From Micromonospora ureilytica (lineage in GTDB: Bacteria; Actinomycetota; Actinomycetes; Mycobacteriales; Micromonosporaceae): a stretch of DNA of 64,000 bases. Below, piece after piece: positions 48,979-58,831 of this stretch (position 1 is the first letter of the stretch; every line of letters starts with the position of its first letter). The notes below the pieces were generated by a model. The model was not told the DNA's origin. It worked only from the letters and a program-made list of their open reading frames with translations, and searched no databases. The stretch is from positions 6,386,001-6,450,000 of the forward strand of contig NZ_JADOTX010000001.1 in the NCBI RefSeq assembly GCF_015751765.1, given 5' to 3'. The position numbers and the translations under genes were made by a program.

Positions 48979-49585
48979 CCGTGTGTCGCCGGCGACGAGG
49001 ATCGACGGCTCGTCGCCGGCGACGAGGATCAGAGAAACGTCAGGCGCGCCCTCGTACACCCAGCCGATGATCGTGTCCGGGTAGCCCTGGGCACCCTCAT
49101 CCGGATGGGTCGAAACATGAGTCGTGACGGACGTCCCACCGGCCCGGGGCGACCTCGGGGCTGGCGCGCGGACCGAGGCCGGCTTTTCGGGTCGCGCAAC
49201 GTATTTCCTGCTCAGTGCCACCTCCGACGACCGTTTTATGATCATTTTTCAAGTATCGGCAACGTGGCGGGCAACTAACGGCTTGATAACGGCACCTTCA
49301 CGGAAGAGGCCAGTGGGTGTCACAGTGGCAGCACCTCACCATCGGTGTGTGGCACTCCGTACGCCCCACGACCACGATTCTGCCGATCACGGCGGCCCGT
49401 GGCTGTGTCGATTGCGTCGTGTCGCGCCTCGTTGGCGGGGAAGCCCGGCGGATCGGAACATCAGGGGTGTCCCCAACTTCCCTGTGGTCCCGGCGACCCC
49501 CGCCCCGGGGTGGTCGGGCGGTGTCACCCCCAAACGTGCGTGAAACCCACGACGGAACCTGGTTAGAAAGAGGAGGCCCCTCGGA
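48979..49585. other. non-coding interval upstream of the peptide transporter
   Basis: Contains a 27-bp-period direct repeat (48985-49003 and 49012-49030, each with the self-complementary CGTCGCCGGCGACG core), probably the regulator's terminator. An AT-rich stretch at 49225-49300 is likely the promoter region of the ABC operon. A long leader of nearly 300 bp follows before the ATG at 49586. No supported gene. Confidence 0.6.
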
Positions 49586-51223
49586 ATGAGAGTCTCGAAG
49601 CGGGCGACGAGCGCGATCGCGCTCAGCGCGGCTGCCGCGCTTGTCGCGAGCGGTTGCTCGAGCGGCGGCGACGGCGATACTGCCGCCAGCGCGGACGGCT
49701 CGATCGTTGTTCACGGCGTCCAGCCGGAGAACCCGCTGGTCCCGTCGAACACCACGGAGACCGGCGGCGGAAAGATCATCGACTGGCTGTTCACCGGCCT
49801 GGTCGAGTACCCGAACGACGGTGGGGCCCCGCGTAACGCGCTGGCGGAGTCCATCAACACCACGGACTCCAAGGTCTTCACGATCAAGATCAAGGCCGGT
49901 ACCAAGTTCCACGACGGTACCGAGGTCAAGGCGAAGAACTTCGTCGACGCCTGGAACTGGGCCGCCTACTCGCCGAACGGCGCGCAGAACGGCACCTTCT
50001 TCGCGGACATCGCGGGCTTCGAGCAGACCTACACCACGGACCCGGACGGCGCGGACGGCCCGAAGAAGGCCCCGACCCCGACGACCGACAAGATGTCCGG
50101 CCTGAAGGTCATCGACGACCAGACCTTCGAGGTCACCCTGTCGGCGCCGACCGCGGTCTTCCCGACCAAGCTCGGCTACAGCGCCTTCATGCCGCTGCCG
50201 GACGTGTTCTTCACGATGAAGCCGGAAGAGTTCGGCCGCAAGCCGATCGCCAACGGCCCGGTGAAGTTCGTGTCCTGGGAGGACAACGCCCTCATCAAGC
50301 TGACGCGCTTCGACGACTACAACCTTCGCGACAAGATGAAGGTCAAGGACGTCGACGTCAAGCTGTACCAGGACGACAACGCCGCCTACGCCGATCTGCT
50401 GGCCAACAACCTCGACTTCATGGAGGTTGTCCCCACCTCGGCCCTCGCCGGTGACAAGTGGAAGACCGACCTCGGTGAGCGGGGCCGCTCGACCGTCACG
50501 CCGTCGACCGCGTTCATCGCGTTCCCGATCTACGACAAGCGCTTCGCGAACCCGAAGCTGCGTCGTGCGGTGTCGCTGTCGATCAACCGGCAGGAGATCT
50601 CGGACAAGATCTTCTTCGGTACCCGCAAGCCGGCCGACAGCTGGGCGAACCCGCTGACCCCGGGTGCCAAGCCGGGTAACTGCACCGCCTGCAAGTTCGA
50701 CGTGGCCACGGCCAAGACGCTGCTCGACGAGGCCGGTGGCTTCACCGGTGAGATGGTCTTCTACTACAACTCGGACTCCGCCCACAAGGACTGGATGGAC
50801 GCCGTCGCGCAGCAGGTCAAGACCAACCTTGGCATCAACGCCCGGGCCGAGGGTGTGCCGACCTTCGCGGTGTTCCGCCAGAACGTCAACGCCCACAAGA
50901 TGACCGGTCCGTACCGTGCTGCCTGGCAGCAGGACTACCCGGACGTCGAGAACTGGGTCAACCCGCTGTTCGTCACGAACGGCTCCTCGAACGACGGCCT
51001 CTACAGCAACACCGAGGTCGACGCCCTTGCCAAGCAGGCCAGCGGCGCGCCGAGCCTGGAGGCCTCGCACGAGGCGTTCGCCAAGGCCGTCGAGAAGGTC
51101 GACCAGGACGTCCCGAGCATCCCGATCTACTTCTACGGCCAGCAGTCCGGCCACTCGGAGAAGATCAAGAAGCTCGAGCTGAACAACGTCGGCGAGATCG
51201 ACATCACCTCGGTCGAGCTCTGA
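49586..51223 (+). CDS. peptide ABC transporter substrate-binding lipoprotein
   Basis: 545 residues, preceded by AGAGGAGG. Lipobox ALVASGC (Cys about residue 24). SBP family 5 (OppA/DppA): GGGKIIDWLFTGLVEY, VFTIKIKAGTKFHDGTEVKAKNFVDAWNW, NGPVKFVSWEDNALIKL, LRRAVSLSINRQEIS, AWQQDYPDVENW. Captures oligopeptides or similar ligands outside the membrane. First gene of a five-gene importer operon; a hairpin separates it from the permeases. Confidence 0.94.
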   Translation: MRVSKRATSAIALSAAAALVASGCSSGGDGDTAASADGSIVVHGVQPENPLVPSNTTETGGGKIIDWLFTGLVEYPNDGGAPRNALAESINTTDSKVFTIKIKAGTKFHDGTEVKAKNFVDAWNWAAYSPNGAQNGTFFADIAGFEQTYTTDPDGADGPKKAPTPTTDKMSGLKVIDDQTFEVTLSAPTAVFPTKLGYSAFMPLPDVFFTMKPEEFGRKPIANGPVKFVSWEDNALIKLTRFDDYNLRDKMKVKDVDVKLYQDDNAAYADLLANNLDFMEVVPTSALAGDKWKTDLGERGRSTVTPSTAFIAFPIYDKRFANPKLRRAVSLSINRQEISDKIFFGTRKPADSWANPLTPGAKPGNCTACKFDVATAKTLLDEAGGFTGEMVFYYNSDSAHKDWMDAVAQQVKTNLGINARAEGVPTFAVFRQNVNAHKMTGPYRAAWQQDYPDVENWVNPLFVTNGSSNDGLYSNTEVDALAKQASGAPSLEASHEAFAKAVEKVDQDVPSIPIYFYGQQSGHSEKIKKLELNNVGEIDITSVEL

Positions 51224-51237
51224 TCCGAACGGTCTGA

Positions 51238-51279
51238 CCCCGGGTCGGGCTCGCCACATCCGGTGAGCCCGACCCGGGG
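51238..51279 (+). terminator. intercistronic hairpin after the peptide-binding-protein gene
   Basis: Perfect 15-bp stem (51238-51252 with 51265-51279) and 12-nt loop without U-tract, 15 bp after the stop. Likely a partial terminator or stabiliser raising binding-protein levels. Confidence 0.85.
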
Positions 51280-51371
51280 CCGTTCCGCGATTGGGTGTTA
51301 CAACACTCCACTCGCACGTTGTCACCACCGTGTCGGCCGTCCGACGCGCCCCCTGTCTGGAGGACCACCCC

Positions 51372-52298
51372 ATGGGCCGTTATCTGTTGAGACGGCTGCT
51401 CCAACTCGTGCCGGTCTTCATCGGTACGACGTTCCTGATCTACTGGCTCGTCTGGGCTGTGCCCGGCGATCCGTTCGCCGGCAAGTGCGGTGAGCGTCGC
51501 TGCCCGGACCAGTACATCGCCTTCATGACCGAGAAGTACCACCTCGACCAGAACGTCTTCGTGCAGTACGGCAACTACATGAAGAACCTGCTCCAGGGCG
51601 ACTTCGGTCAGACGTTCCAGCAACGCGAGATCAGCGACATCATCCTGACCGCGTACCCGAACACGCTGAAGCTGGCCCTCGTGGCGCTCGCCATCGAGGC
51701 GATCATCGGTCTCGGCGCCGGCGTGCTGTCCGGTCTGCGGCGAAACGGCTTCCTGGACAACCTGGTCCTGGTCTCCACCCTCTTCCTGATCGCGCTGCCG
51801 GTCTTCGTGGTCGGCTTCGTGCTGCAGTGGCTGCTGGGCGTGCAGTGGGGCATCATCAAGCCGACGGTCTCCTCGGAGATGCGGTGGTCCGAGCTGATCG
51901 TGCCGGGCTTCGTGCTGGGCAGCGCGTCAGTGGCGTACATCGCCCGGGTGGCACGAACGAGCATCGCGGAGAACCGTCGCGCGGACTACGTGCGTACCGC
52001 CATCGCCAAGGGCCTGCCGATGCGCCGGGTTGTGGGCGTGCACCTGCTGCGCAACTCGCTCATCCCGGTGGTGACCCTGCTCGGCACCGACCTCGGTGCC
52101 CTGATGGGTGGCGCGATCGTCACCGAGGGAATCTTCGGCATCAACGGAATCGGCCGCCAGGTCTTCCGGTCGATCATCACCAAGGAAAGCGCCACGGTGG
52201 TAGGCATCGTGGTCGTCCTGGTGCTGGTCTATCTCGTGATGAACCTGCTGGTTGACCTGCTCTACGCCGCCCTGGACCCGAGGATCCGTTATGAGTGA
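51372..52298 (+). CDS. peptide ABC transporter permease (DppB/OppB type)
   Basis: 308 residues from ATG at 51372 with GGAGG upstream. MGRYLLRRLLQLVPVFIGTTFLIYWLVWAVPGDPF is the typical DppB start; six helices and the EAA loop (DYVRTAIAKGLPMRRVVGVHLLRNSLIPVV) follow. An extra CGERRC cysteine pair lies in the first external loop. Overlaps the next permease by 8 bp. Confidence 0.94.
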   Translation: MGRYLLRRLLQLVPVFIGTTFLIYWLVWAVPGDPFAGKCGERRCPDQYIAFMTEKYHLDQNVFVQYGNYMKNLLQGDFGQTFQQREISDIILTAYPNTLKLALVALAIEAIIGLGAGVLSGLRRNGFLDNLVLVSTLFLIALPVFVVGFVLQWLLGVQWGIIKPTVSSEMRWSELIVPGFVLGSASVAYIARVARTSIAENRRADYVRTAIAKGLPMRRVVGVHLLRNSLIPVVTLLGTDLGALMGGAIVTEGIFGINGIGRQVFRSIITKESATVVGIVVVLVLVYLVMNLLVDLLYAALDPRIRYE

Positions 52299-53259
52299 CC
52301 CGAGTACCGCATCGATCGTCAGCACCCCTGGCGCACACCCCACCGACTCCGCCGCCCCCGCCACCGCGGGCCAGCCGCAGAGCAACGACAAGCCGCGCGG
52401 CCTGCTCGGCGACGCCTGGCGGGACCTGCGGCGCAAGCCGCTGTTCTGGATCTCGGCCACGCTGATCGTGATCTTCCTGCTGATGGCGGCCTTCCCGGCG
52501 CTGTTCGTCCCGGGCGACGCGGTCAACGGCTCGCTGTCCCGCAGCCTCGACAAGCCGTCCGCCAATGGCTGGTTCGGGTACGACGTGCAGGGCCGCGACG
52601 TCTACGCCCGGGTCATCTACGGCGCACGAGCCTCCATCGTGGTCGCCGTGCTCTCCGTGCTGGGCACCCTGCTCATCGGCGGAACCATGGGCGTCATCTC
52701 CGGTTACCGCGGTGGCTGGGTGGACGCGCTGCTCAGCCGGATCGCCGACGTCTTCTTCGGTCTGCCGTTCGTGCTCGGCGCGATCGTCATCCTGACCACG
52801 TTCAACGGGTCGGGCGCCGGCAACAGCAAGGCCCAGATCATGACCCTGGTGATCGCGTCGCTGATCGTGCTGAGCTGGCCGGTCGTGATGCGGCTGATGC
52901 GCTCCTCGGTGCTCGCCACCAAGGAGGCCGACTACATCGTGGCGGCCCGCGCGCTGGGTGCCGGCACCGGCCGGATCATCCTCAAGCACCTGCTGCCGAA
53001 CTGCCTGGCCCCGCTGCTGGTCTACGGCACGATCATGGTCGGCTCGTTCATCGGCGCCGAGGCCACCCTGTCCTTCCTGGGCGTCGGTCTGAAGTCGCCA
53101 GTGGTGTCCTGGGGCATCATGATCAGTGATGGGCAGAATTTTGTCCGGGTCGCGCCAGGGCTGGTGTTCTTCCCCGCCGCGTTCCTCGTCACCGCAGTGC
53201 TGAGCTTCGTGATGCTCGGTGAGTCGGTCCGCGAGGCCCTCGATCCGAAACTCCGCTAG
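52291..53259 (+). CDS. peptide ABC transporter permease (DppC/OppC type)
   Basis: 322 residues from ATG at 52291 inside the end of the upstream permease gene. A 45-residue cytoplasmic N-terminus precedes the first helix (FWISATLIVIFLLMAAFPALFV). GYDVQGRDVYARVIYGARASI is the OppC signature and DYIVAARALGAGTGRIILKHLLPNCLAP the EAA loop. Forms the channel with the DppB-type subunit. Confidence 0.94.
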   Translation: MSDPSTASIVSTPGAHPTDSAAPATAGQPQSNDKPRGLLGDAWRDLRRKPLFWISATLIVIFLLMAAFPALFVPGDAVNGSLSRSLDKPSANGWFGYDVQGRDVYARVIYGARASIVVAVLSVLGTLLIGGTMGVISGYRGGWVDALLSRIADVFFGLPFVLGAIVILTTFNGSGAGNSKAQIMTLVIASLIVLSWPVVMRLMRSSVLATKEADYIVAARALGAGTGRIILKHLLPNCLAPLLVYGTIMVGSFIGAEATLSFLGVGLKSPVVSWGIMISDGQNFVRVAPGLVFFPAAFLVTAVLSFVMLGESVREALDPKLR

Positions 53260-53269
53260 GGGAGATCCA

Positions 53270-54313
53270 GTGTCCGACATTCTCGTGTCCGAGCAGTCCG
53301 CGCCGGGACCCGGCGGGTCCGGACGTCCCTCCGGCAGGCTGCTCGAGGTCGACGACCTGCGGGTGGAGTTCCGTACCCGGGACGGCGTCGCAAAGGTCAT
53401 CAACGGGGTCACGTACCACGTCGACGCGGGGGAGACCCTCGCCGTGCTCGGCGAGTCCGGCTCCGGTAAGAGCGTCACGGCGCAGACCATCATGGGCATC
53501 CTGGACACGCCGCCCGGCTTCGTCACCGGTGGGCAGGTCCGCTTCCACGGCAAGGACATGCTCCGCATGTCCGACGAGGAGCGCCGCCGCATCCGCGGCG
53601 AGGGCATCGCGATGATCTTCCAGGACGCGCTCTCCGCGCTGAACCCCGTCTTCACCGTGGGGTTCCAGATCGCCGAGCAGTTCCGGGTCCGGCGGGGCAT
53701 GGGCCGCGCGGAGGCCAAGAAGCGCGCGATCGACATGCTCGACCAGGTCAAGATCCCGAACGCCAAGGGTCGGTTCAACAACTACCCGCACCAGTTCTCC
53801 GGCGGTATGCGGCAGCGCGCGATGATCGCGATGTCGCTGGCGCTCGACCCGGAGGTGCTGATCGCGGACGAGCCGACCACCGCCCTCGACGTGACCGTGC
53901 AGGCCCAGATCATGGACCTGCTGGCCGAGCTTCAGCGCGAGCGGCAGATGGGCATGATCCTGATCACCCACGACCTCGGTGTGGTTGCCGATGTCGCGGA
54001 TCGGATCGCGGTCATGTACGCGGGCCGGATCGTCGAGGAAGCCGACGTGTACGAGCTGTACGCCAAGCCGGCGCACCCGTACACCCTGGGTCTGATCGAC
54101 TCGATCCCGCGCCTCGACGAGAAGGGGCAGCAGCTCCGGACGATCAAGGGCCTCCCGCCGAACCTGATGAACATCCCGCCGGGCTGCCCGTTCAACCCGC
54201 GGTGCCCGATGGCTCAGCCGGTGTGCCGGGAGAAGGTCCCGCCGCTGCTGCAGGTCGGCCCCGCCCGGGCCAGCGCCTGCCACTTCGCCGAGGAGCTGGT
54301 GAACCGTGTCTGA
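53270..54313 (+). CDS. peptide ABC transporter ATP-binding protein (DppD/OppD type)
   Basis: 347 residues from GTG at 53270 (GGGGAGA upstream). Walker [16 protein letters not shown], signature [19 protein letters not shown], Walker [12 protein letters not shown], switch His [13 protein letters not shown] and the C-terminal Cys-rich [12 protein letters not shown] segment of oligopeptide transporters, which may bind an Fe-S cluster. GTG start of dppF overlaps its end. Confidence 0.95.
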   Translation: MSDILVSEQSAPGPGGSGRPSGRLLEVDDLRVEFRTRDGVAKVINGVTYHVDAGETLAVLGESGSGKSVTAQTIMGILDTPPGFVTGGQVRFHGKDMLRMSDEERRRIRGEGIAMIFQDALSALNPVFTVGFQIAEQFRVRRGMGRAEAKKRAIDMLDQVKIPNAKGRFNNYPHQFSGGMRQRAMIAMSLALDPEVLIADEPTTALDVTVQAQIMDLLAELQRERQMGMILITHDLGVVADVADRIAVMYAGRIVEEADVYELYAKPAHPYTLGLIDSIPRLDEKGQQLRTIKGLPPNLMNIPPGCPFNPRCPMAQPVCREKVPPLLQVGPARASACHFAEELVNRV

Positions 54314-55319
54314 GAACATCCTCGAGGTCAATGACCTGGTCAAGCACTACCCCGTCACCCAGGGTGTGGTGTTCAAGAAGACCGTCGGTCAGGTCAAGGC
54401 GGTCGACGGGGTCTCGTTCGGTCTGCGCGCCGGCGAGACGCTCGGTGTGGTCGGCGAGTCCGGCTGCGGCAAGTCGACCCTCGCCCGGGTGCTGATGAAC
54501 CTGGAGAAGCCGACCGCCGGCAACGTGGTCTACAAGGGCCAGGACATCTCCAAGCTCTCCGGTGGGGCGCTGCGACGCCTGCGCCGGCAGATCCAGCTGG
54601 TGATGCAGGACCCGTACACCTCGCTGAACCCGCGGATGACCGTCGGCGACCTGCTCGGCGAGCCGTTCGAGATCCACCCGGAGGTGGCGCCGAAGGGTAG
54701 CCGCCGGGCCAAGGTCAGGGAGCTGCTCGACCTGGTCGGGCTCAACCCGGAGCACATCAACAGGTACCCGCACCAGTTCTCCGGCGGTCAGCGTCAGCGC
54801 ATCGGCATCGCCCGCGCGCTCGCGCTGCGGCCCGAGATCATCGTCTGCGACGAGCCGGTGTCGGCGCTGGACGTCTCCATCCAGGCCCAGGTCATGAACC
54901 TGCTGGAGCAGTTGCAGGGCGAGTTCGGCCTCTCGTACGTCTTCATCGCGCACGACCTGTCGGTGGTCCGCCACCTCTCGGACCGGGTCGCGGTGATGTA
55001 CCTCGGCAAGATCGTCGAGATCGGCACCGAGGACGAGATCTACGAGCGACCGACGCACCCGTACACCCAGGCTCTGCTCTCTGCGGTGCCGGTGCCGGAC
55101 CCGACGCAGCGGAACAACAAGACGATCATCCGGCTCACGGGTGACGTGCCGTCGCCGATCAGCCCGCCCTCGGGATGCCGGTTCCGGACCCGCTGCTGGA
55201 AGGCGCAGGACGTGTGCGCCGAGCAGGTCCCGCTGCTGGAGGTCCGGCAGGCCTCGGACCACCCGAGCGCCTGCCACTTCGCGGAGAAGCGCGAGATCGT
55301 CGCGACCCACGAGGCCTGA
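54306..55319 (+). CDS. peptide ABC transporter ATP-binding protein (DppF/OppF type)
   Basis: 337 residues, GTG start. Walker [16 protein letters not shown], signature [19 protein letters not shown], Walker [17 protein letters not shown], switch [13 protein letters not shown] and C-terminal [14 protein letters not shown]. Last gene of the importer operon, followed by a strong terminator. Partner of the DppD-type subunit. Confidence 0.95.
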   Translation: MSENILEVNDLVKHYPVTQGVVFKKTVGQVKAVDGVSFGLRAGETLGVVGESGCGKSTLARVLMNLEKPTAGNVVYKGQDISKLSGGALRRLRRQIQLVMQDPYTSLNPRMTVGDLLGEPFEIHPEVAPKGSRRAKVRELLDLVGLNPEHINRYPHQFSGGQRQRIGIARALALRPEIIVCDEPVSALDVSIQAQVMNLLEQLQGEFGLSYVFIAHDLSVVRHLSDRVAVMYLGKIVEIGTEDEIYERPTHPYTQALLSAVPVPDPTQRNNKTIIRLTGDVPSPISPPSGCRFRTRCWKAQDVCAEQVPLLEVRQASDHPSACHFAEKREIVATHEA

Positions 55320-55325
55320 TGCGGT

Positions 55326-55371
55326 CGGAACCGCCTGCGGACGTGGTTTTCCACGCCGGCAGGCGGTTCCG
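55326..55371. terminator. terminator at end of peptide transporter operon
   Basis: Perfect 13-bp outer stem (55326-55338, 55359-55371) enclosing a second small hairpin GTGG-TTTT-CCAC. It separates the operon from the convergent NRPS gene. Confidence 0.85.
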
Positions 55372-55447
55372 CCGTTTCTGGCTCCCGCACCGGCCGCCGC
55401 CGCGGCAGGGCCGAGGATGGTCTCCTCGCTCCGGTCCGTTGCGGCGT

Positions 55448-58400
55448 TCAACTTTTGAGCGCCGCCAAGCCGGCGGCTGAGCGGTAGTACGCAACGTACC
55501 GATTGAAGACGTCGGGACCGACCGGCTGCCAGGTGAGGCCTTCGGACCTGACGAGCTGGGCGGCCCGTCGTCCCGTCCGCCCGGCCGCCGCATCGGAGAA
55601 GAGACTCGACAGCCCGTCCTTCACCGCGACGTCGGTGTCGTTGTCCGGCGCCGGAAGCAGAGCCAACAGCCGGGCAAGGTCGCCCTGGTCGGGCTGCTCG
55701 GCAGCGCGGACCAGTCGCTGGCGGAACTGCTCGTACGGCAATTCGACGAGCTGGTACTCCTCGACGAAGCCGGCGAGCAGGTCGTCCAGGCTGACCAGCC
55801 CGTACTGCACCGGATGGAAGTAGCCCACCCGTCCGGTGACCGCCGCGGCGATGACGGCACTGCTGATGCATTCGACCTGGGTGTAGTCCATGACGATGGG
55901 GCTTCGGAACCAAGCGCGGAGATTCACGCACGCCTTGACGATGAGGTCGGCCAGGCCCCGCCGGCTCGGCACCCCGTGCCAGGAGTGGGGCATCACTTCA
56001 CCGACTCGGTGGACAGTCACGGGCAACCCTCGGGCTGCGGCCTCATCCAACAGGCGTTCAGCCGCCCATTTGGACTGTCCGTAACCGTCGGTGGGCGGAT
56101 TTCCGGTGGCCGCGCCCTCCAGCGGGTCGCCCAGCTCCGACGGGCCGGAGTCGATGACGCCAAGCGTGGAGATGAAGTGGACCGACTTGGTGCGGTTTGC
56201 GGTGGCGAGTCGAATGATGTCGAGGGTGCCCGACACGTTTGTCGCCGCGTGCGCCCGGTAGTCCCGGCGCAGGTTGATCATGGCGCCGCAGTGCAGGATC
56301 GTGTCGATGGTCGCCGCCAGCTCATCGAACACCCCGAGACCGAGACCGAGGCCGGGGCGGCCGAGGTCGCCCGGGACCGCCCTGATCCGCCCGCTCAACT
56401 CGGGCCGCCAGAGCCGGTAGTGCAGGAGGTTGTCGACGATCCGATCGTGCGCCGAGCGCTCGTCCGAGGCGCGGACCAGGCAGTATGCCGTCGCCGAGGT
56501 CTGATCGAGAAGGTCGTACAGCAGTTGCGCTCCGACGAAGCCGGTCGCTCCCGTGAGGAAGACGTCGGCCAGGGGCGCCGGTTCCGCCGCGACGACCGTG
56601 GGGATGTCCGGGGGCAGGACGGTAGCCCGTCGCACGTCGTCCGAGGTGGCCGACATCGTGCGAGGCCTCTCGTCCTCGGTCAGCAGGGCGATCTGGGCGC
56701 GCAACGTCGGCAACTCGAAGATGTCCCGGGCCGAGACCGGCCGGTTGAAGCGCTGCTCCAGCGCGATCGCCAGGCGCTGCGCGGTCAGTGAGTCGCCGCC
56801 CGACTCGAAGAAGTCGTCATCGGGGTCGAGTTGCGCGACCGGCAGCAGTTCGAGCCAGTGGGCCCTCACGACATCGGCCGCATCGGTCGGCACGGCCATG
56901 ACGGTCTGGCTGGTCAGGCTGTCCGCGAGCGCGACGAGTGCACGCCGGTCGGCCTTGCCGTTGGGCGTCAGGGGCATCTGGTCGAGGATGACGATCCGTC
57001 GAGGCAGCATGGTGGCGGGAAGCATGTCCCGGACCTGGGCCATGAGGACACTGGCGTCGGTTCCGGTCGCTCGGGTGGTCACGAAGGCGATGAGCATGCG
57101 GTTGTCAAGGTCCGAACTCGCCACGACCTTGGCGTCGGTGACGTCGTCCAAGCGCAGGAAGGCGGCCTCGACGTCGAGCAGCTCGATCCGTACACCAGCG
57201 ATCTTGACCTGGTTGTCTCGACGGCCGGCGAAGTGGACGAGGCCGTTCGCAGAGTGGAAGCCCAGATCACCCGTCCGGTAGAGCCTGTTGCCGGGAATCT
57301 CCGGAAACGGGTTGTCGACGAACGCGGCCTTCGTCCGTTCAGGGTCGTTGAGATAGCCGAGCCCGAGACAGTCGCCGCCGATGTACAACTCCCCGATTTC
57401 GCCTGGTCGCACCAGCGTCAGGCCGCTGTCGAGGATCAGCAAATAGGTGTTGTCGATCGGGCGGCCGAGCGGGATGACCTCGCCGTCGGCTTCGGTGACG
57501 TGGTGGAACACCGAGCCGATGGATGCCTCGGTCGGACCGTACGTGTTGATCGTGTCGACCGTGGGCAGCATGGCCCGGAAGGCGTGCACGGTCGCCGCGG
57601 TCATCTCCTCACCGCCGATGAGCAGGCGACGCAGTGACCTGAGCCGGCCGACCAACTCCGGTTCGGCGTGGAGGAGCTCCACAAGCGTGTTGAAGATGGA
57701 CGGAACGAAGTCGGTCATCGTCACGCCATATCGTTCGATCGTGTCGATCGTCGACGGCAGGTCGAGGATGCCGCTCCGCGTCGGCATGACGACCATGCTG
57801 CCGGTCGTCAGCGGCCACAGCAACTGCCACAACGACGAGTCGAACTGGGGACGGCTGTTCTGCAGCACGACCTCGTCAGACCGGCTGCTCAGTGCCCGGG
57901 TCATGTAGCTGAAGCGATTGAGCAGACCGCGGTGGATGTTTACCGCGCACTTCGGCTCTCCGGTGGAGCCGGACGTGTAGAAGCCATAGATGGGGTCGTC
58001 AAGCGTCGCCGGCGGCACGGCCGGGGCGGCGGGGGTGCCCGGAGTACGCGTCGCGTCGAGGCTGATGCGGGTGACGGATTCGGGACCGGTCGAGCTTCCG
58101 GGCGCATCCACCAGCACCCGCGCTCCCATTGTTTCGATCATGAGGGTGGTCCGCTCCACCGGACCGGCCGGGTCGATGGGCACGAACGGTGCCGCGATCT
58201 TCATCGAGGCGATCATCGCCAGCGGCAGCTCAAGCCCGCTCTCGAGCGCCAACGGCAAGAACTCCCCCCGTCGTACGCCTCGTTCGTGCAGTTCGTGGGC
58301 GAGGGTGTTGCTCCGCTGGTCAAGTTCGCCGTAGGTGAGGGAGTCGTGCCCGTACACGACCGCCACCCGGTCGGGTCGCGCTGCCGCGCACTCCTGGAAG

Positions 58401-58552
58401 AGCTGTAGGACCGTGCGGTCGGCCGGATAGGCGACAGCACGCCCGCTCCACCCGGAGAGCAACTGTTCGCGCAGGCTGTCTGACAATTCCTCAATCCCCG
58501 CTTCCGCATCAAGGTGATGACTGCGGGTGTCGCGGCATCCGAGCGACCGCAT
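55448..58552 (-). CDS. NRPS module A-T-R (adenylation, carrier, thioester reductase)
   Basis: 1034 residues. Adenylation domain about 40-545: YTSGSTGEPK (A3, about 191), FDSSLW (A4), NTYGPTEASIG (A5), YRTGDLG (A7), GRRDNQVKIAGVRIE (A8), TPNGKADRR (A10). Carrier domain with phosphopantetheine Ser588 in FFESGGDSL. Terminal reductase about 660-1034 with NADPH-binding VFLTGATGFVGAQLL, catalytic IST and YGQSK. There is no condensation domain. My reading of the specificity pocket is roughly D-S-W-D-L-G-T-I-G-K, which I do not recognise. The reductase would release an aldehyde or alcohol. The start codon is uncertain. Confidence 0.92.
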   Translation of the reverse strand: MRSLGCRDTRSHHLDAEAGIEELSDSLREQLLSGWSGRAVAYPADRTVLQLFQECAAARPDRVAVVYGHDSLTYGELDQRSNTLAHELHERGVRRGEFLPLALESGLELPLAMIASMKIAAPFVPIDPAGPVERTTLMIETMGARVLVDAPGSSTGPESVTRISLDATRTPGTPAAPAVPPATLDDPIYGFYTSGSTGEPKCAVNIHRGLLNRFSYMTRALSSRSDEVVLQNSRPQFDSSLWQLLWPLTTGSMVVMPTRSGILDLPSTIDTIERYGVTMTDFVPSIFNTLVELLHAEPELVGRLRSLRRLLIGGEEMTAATVHAFRAMLPTVDTINTYGPTEASIGSVFHHVTEADGEVIPLGRPIDNTYLLILDSGLTLVRPGEIGELYIGGDCLGLGYLNDPERTKAAFVDNPFPEIPGNRLYRTGDLGFHSANGLVHFAGRRDNQVKIAGVRIELLDVEAAFLRLDDVTDAKVVASSDLDNRMLIAFVTTRATGTDASVLMAQVRDMLPATMLPRRIVILDQMPLTPNGKADRRALVALADSLTSQTVMAVPTDAADVVRAHWLELLPVAQLDPDDDFFESGGDSLTAQRLAIALEQRFNRPVSARDIFELPTLRAQIALLTEDERPRTMSATSDDVRRATVLPPDIPTVVAAEPAPLADVFLTGATGFVGAQLLYDLLDQTSATAYCLVRASDERSAHDRIVDNLLHYRLWRPELSGRIRAVPGDLGRPGLGLGLGVFDELAATIDTILHCGAMINLRRDYRAHAATNVSGTLDIIRLATANRTKSVHFISTLGVIDSGPSELGDPLEGAATGNPPTDGYGQSKWAAERLLDEAAARGLPVTVHRVGEVMPHSWHGVPSRRGLADLIVKACVNLRAWFRSPIVMDYTQVECISSAVIAAAVTGRVGYFHPVQYGLVSLDDLLAGFVEEYQLVELPYEQFRQRLVRAAEQPDQGDLARLLALLPAPDNDTDVAVKDGLSSLFSDAAAGRTGRRAAQLVRSEGLTWQPVGPDVFNRYVAYYRSAAGLAALKS

Positions 58553-58831
58553 TCATCTGGAGGACAACCAAGGCGCTGTGCAGCCCATTGCGAATGGGTG
58601 GCCAGAGCCGGAACCCGCCGTTCACAACATAGGTCACTCCAAAAGGAACCGCGACCCTGCTGCGCTTACGCCGGCGGTAATCTTCGCGTTTACGGCGGCC
58701 CGGCCTGTCCACGCTGAACTGATTGACGAATGCTGAGGGAAAATTCTAACGTCGATCGATTGCCTTCCCAGGCCTGCTGCCGGTGGCGGCAGATTCCCGA
58801 CGAAGCGACATTTCCCTAGGGGGTTACGATT

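Noticed and set aside
48985..49130. Small protein-like minus-strand reading (DTIIGWVYEGAPDVS...)
   Set aside because: It runs antisense into the response regulator and lacks a clear start signal; the apparent LVAGD repeat comes from a 27-bp DNA duplication. It may be a relic but is not supported.
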